Assembly: GCA_052035955.1 (NCBI GenBank)
Contig: JBPOHD010000001.1
Coordinates: forward strand, 17,322 to 81,321
DNA length: 64,000 nucleotides
Direction of reading: 5' to 3'
Source: JAEUNJ01 sp052035955
GTDB taxonomy: Bacteria > Pseudomonadota > Gammaproteobacteria > Burkholderiales > Rhodocyclaceae
In this document: positions 55,699-64,000 of the stretch, piece by piece
Numbering within the stretch: the first letter of the stretch is position 1
Layout: every line of letters starts with the position of its first letter
Position numbers and translations under genes: made by a program
Notes under the pieces: model-generated
What the model was told of the DNA's origin: nothing
What the model saw: only the letters and a program-made list of their open reading frames with translations
Databases searched by the model: none

Positions 55699-57519
55699 TT
55701 GAACTCCTTGGTCGCAACCCTCTTCCGCTGCCTCCTCGCCGGACTCCTGGCCTTCGCCGGGTTCGCGCCCGCATTCGCCCTCACCGTCCCCGACGGTCTC
55801 CAGGTGGAGGCACCCGCCTGCCTGGAGGATGCGACCGGGACGGCCACCCTCGCCGAGGTGGTCGCCCGTGCCGGGGATTTCAGCCCCCTCCCCACCGACG
55901 TCGCCGACTACCGCTTCAGCAGCTCCGCCTACTGGTTCCACCTGCGGGTCGCGAACCGGCGGGACCTGCCGGCGACCTACTACCTGGACATCCGGCACGC
56001 CACCCTGGACCACCTGGACCTGCACGTGCTCCGCGCGGACGGCCGCGTGGAAACCCTGGCGACGGGGGACCGGGTGCCTTCCCTGGCGAAGCCCTTCCCG
56101 TCGGCCACGCCGGCCCTTCCCTTCCGGCTGGCGGCGGGCGAGTCGGCGGACCTCTACCTGCGGGCCCATACGGAAGGAGGTTCGATGCTGGTGCCCCTCG
56201 CGGTGTCGGACCAGGAAGGCATGGAAAGGTCGCTGGCCGACGAGCGGACCTGGCACGGCCTCCTCCTCGGCCTCTATGCCCTCCTGTTCGTATTCAACGT
56301 GCTGGTCTTCCTCATGTTCCGCGAGAGGTCCAGCCTCTACTTCGCCGTCTTCCTCCCCTTCGCCTTCCTCAGTTCGGCCTCCCTGAGCGGCTTCGTGCCG
56401 ACCGCCTTCTTTGCCGACGGCACCTGGATGGCCAACGAAGGCCTGGTCTTCTCCACCGGCATGGCCTTCCTGGCGAACCTGATGTTCTCGCGGGAATTCC
56501 TCCGGTTGGGGGACCTCGGACGCCGCCGTCCGCTGTTCGCGACCCTCGTGGCGGTCGGTCTGTTCATGGCCGTCTCCCCCTTCCTGCTGCCCATCCGGTG
56601 GGCCTTCGCCGCGGGGGCCCTGATCCTCATCCTGACGCCGGCGATGCCCGTTGCGGTGGGGGCCGATGTCTGGCGCGGCGGACGCACCGATGCCCGCTTC
56701 TACGTCGCCGGCCAGTCCCTGGGCTGGGCGGGCCTCCTCGGCTTCGGCCTGGCCGTCTATGGCGTCGTTCCCTTCAAGCCGCTGTTCATCGAGGGTGTCG
56801 CCATCGGGATCGGACTCGGCGCCCTGCTGCTGGCCGTCGCCCTGATGGAGCGCGTGCGCGACCTGGCCCGGGCCAAGGCGGTCGCCGAGCGCGCCGCCGC
56901 CGCCGCCCTGCTGCACCGGAAGGAGGAGCTGGAACGCCTGGTGACGGAGCGCACGGCGGAGCTGGACAAGGCGCGGATCGCCGCCGAGGCCCTCGCCACC
57001 ACGGATGTCCTGACCGGCATCCACAACCGGCGGGGCGTGCTCGACCTCGCCGAGCGGGCATTGAAACTGGCGCGCCGCTCCGGGCGACCCCTGGCCCTGG
57101 CCATCTTCGACCTGGACCACTTCAAGGACATCAACGACCGCCATGGCCATCCGGAAGGGGACCGGGTGCTGCGCGAGGTGGCGCGGACGGTTGCCGCCAC
57201 CGTCCGCACCACGGACCTGTTCGGGCGCCTCGGCGGCGAGGAGTTCCTCCTGGTGCTCCCGGATACCTCTCCGCCGGAAGCCTTCCTGCTTTGCGAGCGG
57301 GTGCGGGAGGCACTGGCGGGCCGGGTCTCTGCCGGTGCGCCGCCGGAACCGGTCACCGCCAGCTTCGGCGTCGTCTGCACGGACGCCCATTCCGGCGACC
57401 TGGGCCTCCTCCAGTCGGCCGCGGACCGGGCGCTCTACGCGGCCAAGAACAGCGGTCGCAACAGGGTGGTGGCGGCGGAAACCATGGCACGCAAGGGCGG
57501 GCAACGGGCGCGCAGTTGA
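55699..57519 (+). CDS. Diguanylate cyclase with 7TMR-DISM membrane sensor
   Basis: About 606 residues. A signal peptide and a periplasmic 7TMR-DISMED2 domain (YRFSSSAYWFHLRVANRRDL) are followed by seven membrane helices (about 175-385), a coiled coil and a GGDEF domain with active site GGEEF and an intact inhibitory RxxD five residues before it (RTTDLFGRLGGEEF). Makes cyclic-di-GMP. No ATG fits; TTG 55699 directly before the signal peptide is preferred, with GTG 55588 an alternative. Divergent from the nif ferredoxin. Confidence 0.9.
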   Translation: MNSLVATLFRCLLAGLLAFAGFAPAFALTVPDGLQVEAPACLEDATGTATLAEVVARAGDFSPLPTDVADYRFSSSAYWFHLRVANRRDLPATYYLDIRHATLDHLDLHVLRADGRVETLATGDRVPSLAKPFPSATPALPFRLAAGESADLYLRAHTEGGSMLVPLAVSDQEGMERSLADERTWHGLLLGLYALLFVFNVLVFLMFRERSSLYFAVFLPFAFLSSASLSGFVPTAFFADGTWMANEGLVFSTGMAFLANLMFSREFLRLGDLGRRRPLFATLVAVGLFMAVSPFLLPIRWAFAAGALILILTPAMPVAVGADVWRGGRTDARFYVAGQSLGWAGLLGFGLAVYGVVPFKPLFIEGVAIGIGLGALLLAVALMERVRDLARAKAVAERAAAAALLHRKEELERLVTERTAELDKARIAAEALATTDVLTGIHNRRGVLDLAERALKLARRSGRPLALAIFDLDHFKDINDRHGHPEGDRVLREVARTVAATVRTTDLFGRLGGEEFLLVLPDTSPPEAFLLCERVREALAGRVSAGAPPEPVTASFGVVCTDAHSGDLGLLQSAADRALYAAKNSGRNRVVAAETMARKGGQRARS

Positions 57520-57581
57520 TTTTTGTCGCCGGGACTGGCGGGCCGGCGGCGTATCCTTGCAAGAAAAAGCGTCGCGCCGCC

Positions 57582-59804
57582 GTGAATCCCACCGTCCGCC
57601 TTCGGGCTTTCGCCCTGCTCCTCGCCCTCTTCTGCATCGCCGTCGTCGGCCTGCGCTGGTGGCAATTGTCGGCTTCCCACGAGGCACTGCGGGCCGACAC
57701 CCTTGCCGCCATGGGCCAGCGCGCCGGCCAGCTCGCCTCCGCCGTGGCCAGGGAGGTGGACGCGGAACTGAAGGCCGCCGACCTGGCCCTGCTGCAACTG
57801 CGCCACGACTACCTGACCGAGGCCGGCGGCGAGTTCTTCAATTCCATTGCGGTCGCCCGGACCGCCCTCGGTGCCCATACCTTCACCGGTTTCCTGGCCA
57901 CGGATCGCAGCGGGCAGGTTCGCTATTCGACCCTGTCCCGATCGACGGCCGACGTCAGCCTGGCCGACCGCGACTACTTCCGCGACCTGTCGGCGGGCGG
58001 CGGCGACCGGCTCCTGGTCGGGCATCCGGTCGAGGGCCGGTTCACGGAAGGGTGGATCATCCCGGTGGTCCGGCCCATCCTCGTCGACGGGCGTTTCGCC
58101 GGCGTCGGCGCGATCGGCATGCGACCGGAATTCTTCGCCATGCACCTGGCCGACCTGGGCCTGGCGTCCGACGACGTGGTGGCCGTCGTGCTGGCCGACG
58201 GCGCCTACCTGGCGCGCAGCAGCGGCATGGAGCAGGCCCTGGGCCGCAGCCTGCCGCCCGACCGGCCGTTCCTCGTCGCGGACGCCCCCGCCCGCGGCGT
58301 GGCCAGGCTGGACGCCAACTTCGACGGGCGTCGGCGCACCTTCGGCTGGCGCCGCCTCGACGACCTGCCCGTCGTCGTCGTGGTCGGCCTCGACGAACAG
58401 AACACGCTGATGCCCGTCGAGGAGGAGATCGGGCGCGCCCGTCGCCATACGATCATCGGCAACGCGATCGTCCTCATCCTCGGCCTGACCGGCGTCATGC
58501 TCCTGCGCCGCTTCGCCAACCAGCAGCAGGCCCTGGAGGGCAGCGAGAAGCGCCTGCGCGCCGTGCTGAATACCGTCGGCGAGGGCATCGTCGTCAGCGA
58601 TGCCGATGCCAGGATCATGCTGGCCAATCCGGCGGCCGAGCGCATCCTCGGCCTGGCGCACGAGGAGATCGGGGGCACGGTCCTGCACTCGGAGGCCTGG
58701 GAGCCGCTCCGGGCGGATGGCTCCCCCTGCCCACCGGAAGGGCATCCGCAGGCCATCACCCTGGCCACCGGACAGGCGCAGCACGAGGTGATCCTGGGCT
58801 TGCGACGGCCCGACGGGCAGCGCATCTGGATCGAGATCGACACCGAACCCCTCGTCACGCCGGGCGAGGCGAAGCCCCATGCCGTCGTCGGCTCCTTCAC
58901 GGAAGTCACGGACCGCCTGGAGAGCCAGCGTCGGGTGGGCCTGATGGCCAGCGTCTTCGCCAACACGACGGAGGGCGTCTTCATCGCGGCGCCGGACGGC
59001 CGCATCCTCGAGGTCAACCATGCCTTCACCACCCTGACTGGGCTGCGTTCGGACGAGGCCGTCGGGGCCGCCTGGACGGTGCTGGACGACGGCCTGGCCA
59101 CGGAGGCCCGCTTCGTGACCCGCATGGCGGACGAACTGCGCATTGCGGGCGTGTGGCGCGAGGAGGTTCCCCTGCAGGGGTCCACCCTGCTGCTGACGGC
59201 CAGCGCGGTGAGGGACGACAAGGGCCGTCCCACGGCCTTCGTGGGGCTCCTGGCGGACGTCAGCAAGCTCAAGGAGAACGAGCAGCGCCTGCACCGCATG
59301 GCCCATTTCGACGCCCTGACCGGCCTGCCGAACCGGCTGCTCCTCCAGGACCGGCTGGACCAGGCCCTGGCCCGGGCGAGCCGGGCCGGCGAGGTATTCG
59401 CGATCTGTTTCCTCGACCTCGACGGCTTCAAGGACGTGAACGACAGCCTGGGCCACGAGGCCGGCGACCTGCTGCTCAAGGAGGTGGCCCGCCGCCTGCA
59501 CGCCGCGGTGCGGGCCGCCGACTCGGTGGCGCGGCTGGGCGGCGACGAGTTCGTGATCCTGCTGCTCGGCCTGGAGTGGCCGGGTGATGCCGACAGCATC
59601 CTGGACCGGGTGATGCGGGCCATCGCCGCGCCCTACGAGATCCAGGGCGCCTACGTCACCCACATCTCGGCCAGCATCGGCGTGGTCTGCTATCCCGAGG
59701 ACGGCACCACCGTCGCGGAACTGATGCAGCGCGCCGACATGTCCATGTACGCCGCCAAGCGCGCCGGCCGGCACTGCATCCGGCGCTACGAGCCGGAGGC
59801 CTGA
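57582..59804 (+). CDS. Diguanylate cyclase with Cache sensor and two PAS domains
   Basis: 740 residues: TM about 8-25, a periplasmic double-Cache sensor (FTGFLATDRSGQVRYSTLSR, LADRDYFRDLSAGG), TM about 288-305, two PAS domains (GEGIVVSDADARIMLANPAA; TEGVFIAAPDGRILEVNHAF) and a GGDEF domain with GGDEF and the inhibitory RAAD site. No EAL domain. Start GTG 57582. It follows the first cyclase by 62 bp on the same strand. Confidence 0.92.
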   Translation: MNPTVRLRAFALLLALFCIAVVGLRWWQLSASHEALRADTLAAMGQRAGQLASAVAREVDAELKAADLALLQLRHDYLTEAGGEFFNSIAVARTALGAHTFTGFLATDRSGQVRYSTLSRSTADVSLADRDYFRDLSAGGGDRLLVGHPVEGRFTEGWIIPVVRPILVDGRFAGVGAIGMRPEFFAMHLADLGLASDDVVAVVLADGAYLARSSGMEQALGRSLPPDRPFLVADAPARGVARLDANFDGRRRTFGWRRLDDLPVVVVVGLDEQNTLMPVEEEIGRARRHTIIGNAIVLILGLTGVMLLRRFANQQQALEGSEKRLRAVLNTVGEGIVVSDADARIMLANPAAERILGLAHEEIGGTVLHSEAWEPLRADGSPCPPEGHPQAITLATGQAQHEVILGLRRPDGQRIWIEIDTEPLVTPGEAKPHAVVGSFTEVTDRLESQRRVGLMASVFANTTEGVFIAAPDGRILEVNHAFTTLTGLRSDEAVGAAWTVLDDGLATEARFVTRMADELRIAGVWREEVPLQGSTLLLTASAVRDDKGRPTAFVGLLADVSKLKENEQRLHRMAHFDALTGLPNRLLLQDRLDQALARASRAGEVFAICFLDLDGFKDVNDSLGHEAGDLLLKEVARRLHAAVRAADSVARLGGDEFVILLLGLEWPGDADSILDRVMRAIAAPYEIQGAYVTHISASIGVVCYPEDGTTVAELMQRADMSMYAAKRAGRHCIRRYEPEA

Positions 59805-59838
59805 GGGGGCCCCTGCACCTCCGGCCCGGGCCGGACCG

Positions 59839-59856
59839 GCGTGACAAAAATCACGA
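59839..59856. promoter_or_regulatory. Crp-type palindrome GTGACAAAAATCAC
   Basis: GTGA-N6-TCAC with flanking C/G, the core of a Crp/Vfr operator, 137 bp before the PEP-CTERM gene. A second regulatory feature is the GGCCGGCCATTAAGGCCGG dyad just downstream. Confidence 0.5.
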
Positions 59857-59991
59857 GGCCGGCCATTAAGGCCGGGGCGTTAGTCCGATCGGATCATTGA
59901 CCGGCACGCTGGCTTCGGCGAAGGTGGCGACACGGCCCGGCCGACCCCCCGGACGCCCGCCTTCGCACAATCTTTCGGAGACCTTTCCACC

Positions 59992-60555
59992 ATGAAAATG
60001 CGCCAGATCGCCCTTGCCCTCGCTGTTTCCCTGGCCAGCACCGCCAGCCTTGCCGACACGCTCAATTTCGAAGCCTTCCCCAGCGGCAACCTGGGTTCGC
60101 CGGTCCTCGTCATGCCCAACGCGACGGTGACTGGCGCCGCCTCCAGCCTCTTCAACCTGTCCAGCATCTATCTGGGCGGCGCGGGTGGCTCCATCTGCTC
60201 CCTGACCTCCTCATTCAACTGCCAGGCCGACCTGACCATCGACTTCGCCAGCGCCGTCAGCAACCTGTCCTTCCAGACGGTGGGCTATGACGGGGGCGAT
60301 TCCGTGACCATCTCCGCCTTTGCCGGCGCCACCCTCCTCGGCTCGCAGACCATCGTCGGCGACCAGACCGTGGACTTCACCGCCTATTCGGGTGTCACCA
60401 AGCTCTACTTCGACGACGCCAGCACCGGTGCCGGCTACGGATATGGTGCCTTCAACTTCAACACCGCCCCGGTGCCGGAGCCGGAGACCTACGCCATGAT
60501 GCTGGCCGGCCTCGGCCTGATCGGCGCCGCCGCCAAGCGTCGCCGCAAGGCCTGA
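59992..60555 (+). CDS. PEP-CTERM exported protein
   Basis: 187 residues. Signal peptide (MKMRQIALALAVSLASTASLA), a beta-rich low-charge body and a C-terminal PEP-CTERM sorting tag: VPEPETYAMMLAGLGLIGAA followed by AKRRRKA (motif, hydrophobic helix, basic end). Such proteins are processed by exosortase and linked to exopolysaccharide export; no exosortase gene is in the window. GGAGA precedes the ATG; a terminator follows. Confidence 0.93.
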   Translation: MKMRQIALALAVSLASTASLADTLNFEAFPSGNLGSPVLVMPNATVTGAASSLFNLSSIYLGGAGGSICSLTSSFNCQADLTIDFASAVSNLSFQTVGYDGGDSVTISAFAGATLLGSQTIVGDQTVDFTAYSGVTKLYFDDASTGAGYGYGAFNFNTAPVPEPETYAMMLAGLGLIGAAAKRRRKA

Positions 60556-60578
60556 GCCCAGGCGTTCCCGCAGTCCAG

Positions 60579-60605
60579 AAAAACCGCCCGCCAGGGCGGT
60601 TTTTC
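60579..60605. terminator. Bidirectional Rho-independent terminator
   Basis: AAAAACCGCCC-GCCA-GGGCGGTTTTT followed by CTTT: a perfect 11-bp stem with T-runs on both strands. It separates the convergent PEP-CTERM gene and nifA. Confidence 0.93.
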
Positions 60606-60637
60606 TTTGCCGGCGACGCCCCGCAACCGGGGGCGGA

Positions 60638-62272
60638 TCAGAACTGCTTCACCTCGATGGCCAGGGTCTGGATCCGGTAGGCGATCTGGCGCGGCGTCAT
60701 GCCCAGCAGGCGGGCCGCCTTGGCCTGCACCCAGCCGGCCTGCTCCAGGGCCGCGATGACCCGCGACCGCTCGTCCATGTCCGGGTCGTCCAGGTCGGGC
60801 AGGGGCGGGACGGCGGTGGCCGCCGCCGGTTCGGCGGGACGCGACATCGGCCGCGGCGCCGGCCGTTCCCGCTGGCCGGGAAAGCGGATCAGGTCCGTGT
60901 CGATGCCGCCGTCCTCGGAGAGCACGGCCGCCCGCTCCAGGCAGTTCTCCAGCTCGCGCACGTTGCCCGGCCACTCGTGGCCGGCCAGGCGTCGCAGGGC
61001 GGCGTCGGAGATGGCGAGCTTGCGGCCCTGGGCCTGGCCGATCTTGTGCAGCAGCAGGCGGGCCACGTCGGGGATGTCCTCCAGCCGCTCCCGCAGCGGC
61101 GGCAGGAAGAGGGGCATCACGGAGAGTCGGTAGAAGAGGTCCTCGCGGAAGTCGCCGGCGTCCACGGCCGCCTCCAGGTCCCGGTGGGTGGCGGCGATGA
61201 TGCGCACGTCCACCTTCATGGTGCGGCTGCCGCCCACCCTTTCGAACTCGCCTTCCTGCAGCACCCGCAGCAGCTTGGCCTGGAAGGCCGGCGAGATGTC
61301 GCCGATCTCGTCCAGGAACAGGGTGCCGGCGTCGGCCTGCTCGAAGCGGCCCTTGCGGGCGCCGACGGCGCCGGTGAAGGCACCGCGCTCGTGGCCGAAG
61401 AGTTCCGATTCGAGCAGGTTCTCCGGCAGGGCGGCGCAGTTGAGCTTGACCATCGGCCCGCGGGCCCGCGGCGAGTTGTAATGGATGGCGTTGGCGATCA
61501 GTTCCTTGCCCGTGCCCGTCTCGCCGCGGATCAGCACCGTCGTGTTCCACTTGGCCACCAGGCGCACCTGGTCGAAGACCCGGCGCATGGCGGTGGAGCG
61601 GCCGGCGATGCTGTCGAAGCCGTACTGGTGGCGCACGGCCCGGCGCAACAGGTCGCGTTCCTCCAGCAGGTGCTTCTTCTCCTGCGCCACCTCCATGGAC
61701 AGGCGCACGTTCTGGCCGATCAGGTTGGCGACCATTTCGACGAAGCGGCCCCGGTCCTCCAGGAGCCGGTCGCCGGGGACGGCGGGCTGCACGGCGAGCA
61801 CGCCGCGCAGGGTTCCGGCCACCTTGATCGGCACGGCGATGAAGGGCAGCTCGGGATCGTAGATGCCCAGCCGGTTGAGGAAACGCGGGTCGTCGCCGAT
61901 GCTCTTCAGGGTGACGGTGCGGTTGCGTTCCATGACCAGGCCGAGGACGCCCTCGCCGGACTGGTAGCGCACCGGCGCGAACTCGTCGCTGTCGTGGCCG
62001 TGCAGGGCCTGGATGACGAGTGAATTATCCTCGGGGGAGAGCACCGTCACCAGGCCGTGGGTGAGGTCCGTCTCCTCCTCGAGGATGCGCAGGACTTCGC
62101 GCACTGTGTCGCGGTAGTCGAGGGAGCGGGACAGCACCTGGCTGACCGCGTAGAGGGCCTCGAACTGGGCCAGGTGGAGTTCGTGGGTCTCGCAATAGCC
62201 GCTTTCCGGGCTCCCGTGGCCTTCGGCCAGGCTGTCGGCGGCGTGCAGGGGACCCTTGGGGGCGTTGCTCAT
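60638..62272 (-). CDS. nifA: NifA, sigma-54-dependent activator of nif genes
   Basis: 544 residues: N-terminal GAF domain (about 35-185), AAA+ domain with Walker A GETGTGKE and GAFTGA, and a C-terminal Fis-type helix (VQAKAARLLGMTPRQIAYRI). The extra Cys-x4-Cys linker found in oxygen-sensitive NifA proteins is absent, so control by NifL is expected. Start ATG 62272 overlaps the nifL stop (ATGA). It should bind the TGT-N10-ACA sites at nifH, nifB and the SIR2-like gene. Confidence 0.97.
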   Translation of the reverse strand: MSNAPKGPLHAADSLAEGHGSPESGYCETHELHLAQFEALYAVSQVLSRSLDYRDTVREVLRILEEETDLTHGLVTVLSPEDNSLVIQALHGHDSDEFAPVRYQSGEGVLGLVMERNRTVTLKSIGDDPRFLNRLGIYDPELPFIAVPIKVAGTLRGVLAVQPAVPGDRLLEDRGRFVEMVANLIGQNVRLSMEVAQEKKHLLEERDLLRRAVRHQYGFDSIAGRSTAMRRVFDQVRLVAKWNTTVLIRGETGTGKELIANAIHYNSPRARGPMVKLNCAALPENLLESELFGHERGAFTGAVGARKGRFEQADAGTLFLDEIGDISPAFQAKLLRVLQEGEFERVGGSRTMKVDVRIIAATHRDLEAAVDAGDFREDLFYRLSVMPLFLPPLRERLEDIPDVARLLLHKIGQAQGRKLAISDAALRRLAGHEWPGNVRELENCLERAAVLSEDGGIDTDLIRFPGQRERPAPRPMSRPAEPAAATAVPPLPDLDDPDMDERSRVIAALEQAGWVQAKAARLLGMTPRQIAYRIQTLAIEVKQF

Positions 62273-63810
62273 GATTCTTTCCTGTGCCGCGCCGGCAGGC
62301 CGACCCGGACCCGGCAGCCGCCGCGCGGGGCGTCGGCGATCTCGATGTCGCCGCCATGCTCGGCAACGATCTGCTGGGCCCGGGAGAGCCCGGTGCCCAG
62401 GTGCTTGCCGGCACCGCCGCGGGTGGTGAAGAAGGGCTCGAAGACCTTGAGCCGCTGGTCGGCCGGCACCCCGGGGCCGCTGTCGTCGAGCAGCACCTCG
62501 ACGCCGTCGCCGCCCGGGCGGGTCTCGACGCGCAGCTCGCGGCGGGCGTTGCGCCGCCGGCCGCCCTCGCGGACCGCCTCGATGGCGTTGTCGAGCAGGG
62601 CCTTGAACAGGGTGCGCAACTCCATGGGCCGCCCGACGACGCTGGGCAGGACGGGCGTCGGCTGCCACTCCACGGTGATGCCGGCGGCCAGCAGTTGCGG
62701 CGTCGCGATGTCCAGCACGTCGCGCAGCACCTCGTTCAGGTTCACGCCCAGGGTGGCCTCGGTGCGCCCCGAGGGAATGATGCGGCGCAGGTCCTCGAGG
62801 TGCATGCGCCCGGTGCCCAGCGCCTGCTCGAGGGCCGCCGAGACGCTGCTCTCGCCGCGGGCGCGCAGGCGGCCGACGGCCGACGCCACCACGTTCAGGG
62901 GTTCCTCCAGGCGGTAGAGGGCGGCCGAGAGGCCCTCGCGCAGCTTGGCGGCATGCTCCTCCTCGGCCAGCAGGGCCTTCAGGGCGGCCGTGCGGGCCTT
63001 CTCCTGCTCCACGCGCAGGGCCGTGATGTCCGTGGCCACCAGCAGCAGGTGGGCGCTGTCGCCGCCGGCGAAGAATCCGTCGGCCGATTCGTTGCGCACG
63101 GCGATGGGCAGCACGGCGCAGGAGAACCAGCGCGGGCCCCGGCCGCCGGGCCGGTCGATGCGTACTTCCCCCGACTCCCGTCCCGCGGCAGGAGCGCCGC
63201 CCAGTCCGGACAGCAGGACCTCGGCCGGCTCGGCCACCTGCAGGTCGGTGACCAGCTTCTTGTAGGCCTGGTTGTCGAGGACCACCCGCTTGGCCGAGTC
63301 GAGCAGGGCGATGGCCATGGGTGCCGCATCCACCACGGACTCGATCAACTGCTTCTGGTTGCGCACCCGCTGTTCAAGTTGGTGCATGTCGGTGATGTCC
63401 CGGTGCATGCCCAGGAAATGGCCGACCTGCCCACCCGGGTCGAGGACCGGGGTGATGGTCAGCTCGGCGAGGTATTCGCTGCCGTCACGACGCCGGTTGA
63501 GCAGCCTGCCCGACCAGGGGTGCCCGCCGTCGAGGGACTTCCACATGTCATGGTAGATGGCGCGCGGGGTGGTCTTGGCGGAGAGCATGGATTCGTTGCA
63601 GCCCACCGCCGAAGCCGCGTCGTAGCCGGTCACGCGGGCGAAGGCGGGGTTCACGTAGAGGATGTTGGCCTTGTCGTCCGTGATCGAGATGGCCACGTCG
63701 GCCTGGGCGACGGCCTGGCGGTAGACCTCGGCCGGCAGGTCCTGGCCGGCGGCCGGCGTCGCCGCCGGCGGCGGCGGCGGGACGACGGCGGGCTTCTTCA
63801 CCTGGGCCAT
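62269..63810 (-). CDS. nifL: NifL, redox- and nitrogen-sensing inhibitor of NifA
   Basis: 513 residues: PAS1 (about 30-145, AQADVAISITDDKANILYVN), the flavin-binding type; PAS2 (about 155-265); a helical region where kinases carry their His but here reads ALYRLEEPLNVVAS, without a histidine; and a C-terminal HATPase-like domain (ALLDNAIEAVREGG, DDSGPGVPADQR, LGTGLSRAQQI) that binds ADP. It holds NifA inactive under oxygen or fixed nitrogen. ATG 63810 follows GGAGC. Confidence 0.95.
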   Translation of the reverse strand: MAQVKKPAVVPPPPPAATPAAGQDLPAEVYRQAVAQADVAISITDDKANILYVNPAFARVTGYDAASAVGCNESMLSAKTTPRAIYHDMWKSLDGGHPWSGRLLNRRRDGSEYLAELTITPVLDPGGQVGHFLGMHRDITDMHQLEQRVRNQKQLIESVVDAAPMAIALLDSAKRVVLDNQAYKKLVTDLQVAEPAEVLLSGLGGAPAAGRESGEVRIDRPGGRGPRWFSCAVLPIAVRNESADGFFAGGDSAHLLLVATDITALRVEQEKARTAALKALLAEEEHAAKLREGLSAALYRLEEPLNVVASAVGRLRARGESSVSAALEQALGTGRMHLEDLRRIIPSGRTEATLGVNLNEVLRDVLDIATPQLLAAGITVEWQPTPVLPSVVGRPMELRTLFKALLDNAIEAVREGGRRRNARRELRVETRPGGDGVEVLLDDSGPGVPADQRLKVFEPFFTTRGGAGKHLGTGLSRAQQIVAEHGGDIEIADAPRGGCRVRVGLPARHRKES

Positions 63811-63845
63811 GGCATTGCTCCGAAAGAGTGCATGGATTGTTGCGC

Positions 63846-63861
63846 TGCACATTTCGTGCCA
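63846..63861 (-). promoter_or_regulatory. Probable sigma-54 promoter of nifLA
   Basis: On the minus strand TGGCACGAAATGTGCA: perfect -24 TGGCAC, GTGCA at -12, GG to GC 12 bp, 36 bp before the nifL start. No TGT-N10-ACA site is visible to the window end, so NtrC or another activator may drive it. Confidence 0.75.
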
Positions 63862-64000
63862 TGGCGGAAACGCCGCCGCCCGGCCATCCACCGTCAGGGG
63901 GGGTTTTGGGCCGTTCGACACAGCCGCCCCACCGACCCCGCACCACCCCCACAGCCGGGTTCCGCCGCGGCGGCAGGGGGGTGGAGGGGGGGCGCGGGGC

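Noticed and set aside
55186..57687. 833-codon minus-strand frame over the ferredoxin and cyclase
   Set aside because: Overlaps two genes with firm domain evidence and itself shows none.

Overview
The window (very GC-rich, dense, almost no noncoding DNA) comes from the chromosome of a diazotrophic proteobacterium, most likely a betaproteobacterium of the Rhodocyclales type. This rests on nitrogenase genes with both the NifL/NifA and DraT/DraG control systems, a PEP-CTERM exported protein, a MauG/CcpA-type peroxidase and many PAS sensor kinases. The taxonomic call is inference; there is no rRNA or tRNA gene here to anchor it. No insertion sequence, prophage or CRISPR array was seen.

Nitrogen fixation genes frame the window. 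At the left edge are nifD (5' end only) and nifH (minus), with a -24/-12 promoter and a NifA upstream site, and the divergent draT. At 14.8-16.1 kb a separate unit carrying its own NifA site and sigma-54 promoter encodes a SIR2-like protein and a hemerythrin. At 19.6-25.9 kb a minus-strand run, led by a NifA/sigma-54 promoter, reads nifB, fdxN, nifO-like, flavodiiron protein, two [2Fe-2S] ferredoxins, nifQ, draG. At 45.7-50.2 kb lies a compact molybdate operon (modE, modA, nifX-like, modD, modB, modC) with a ModE box. At 54.9-55.5 kb are a thioredoxin-fold ferredoxin and nifZ with a sigma-54 promoter. At 60.6-63.9 kb are nifL and nifA. Together these supply Mo, FeMo-co precursors, electrons and two layers of control: transcriptional by NifL/NifA, and post-translational by DraT/DraG on NifH Arg102.

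Between these blocks are housekeeping and accessory genes. They include a queuosine-precursor transporter, an MFS exporter, small exported proteins with a shared C-terminal motif, an MlaC-like protein, and an ACP-acyl-AMP ligase-PlsC fusion (2-10.5 kb). Next come a DUF4242/di-heme peroxidase/Crp-Fnr operon (11-13.5 kb), a LysR regulator with TerB/TerC-type proteins (26-28.7 kb), a two-component system, a NYN-LOTUS protein, and thioredoxin plus CcdA (28.7-33.3 kb). A CZB-domain chemoreceptor, three large multi-PAS kinases and a FixJ-like regulator lie at 16.5-19.6 and 33.3-42.5 kb. A TonB-dependent receptor with a hairpin-rich leader is at 43.4-45.6 kb, an AcoR-type activator divergent from an aldehyde dehydrogenase with a sigma-54 promoter at 50.4-54.6 kb, and two diguanylate cyclases at 55.7-59.8 kb.

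The most interesting element is the NifA/sigma-54-controlled SIR2-like + hemerythrin unit, in which the SIR2-like protein seems to have lost the family's catalytic histidine. Second come the nifX-like gene fused by a GTGA overlap into the mod operon, and a NifA-site look-alike with an 11-bp spacer in front of the AcoR-type gene.
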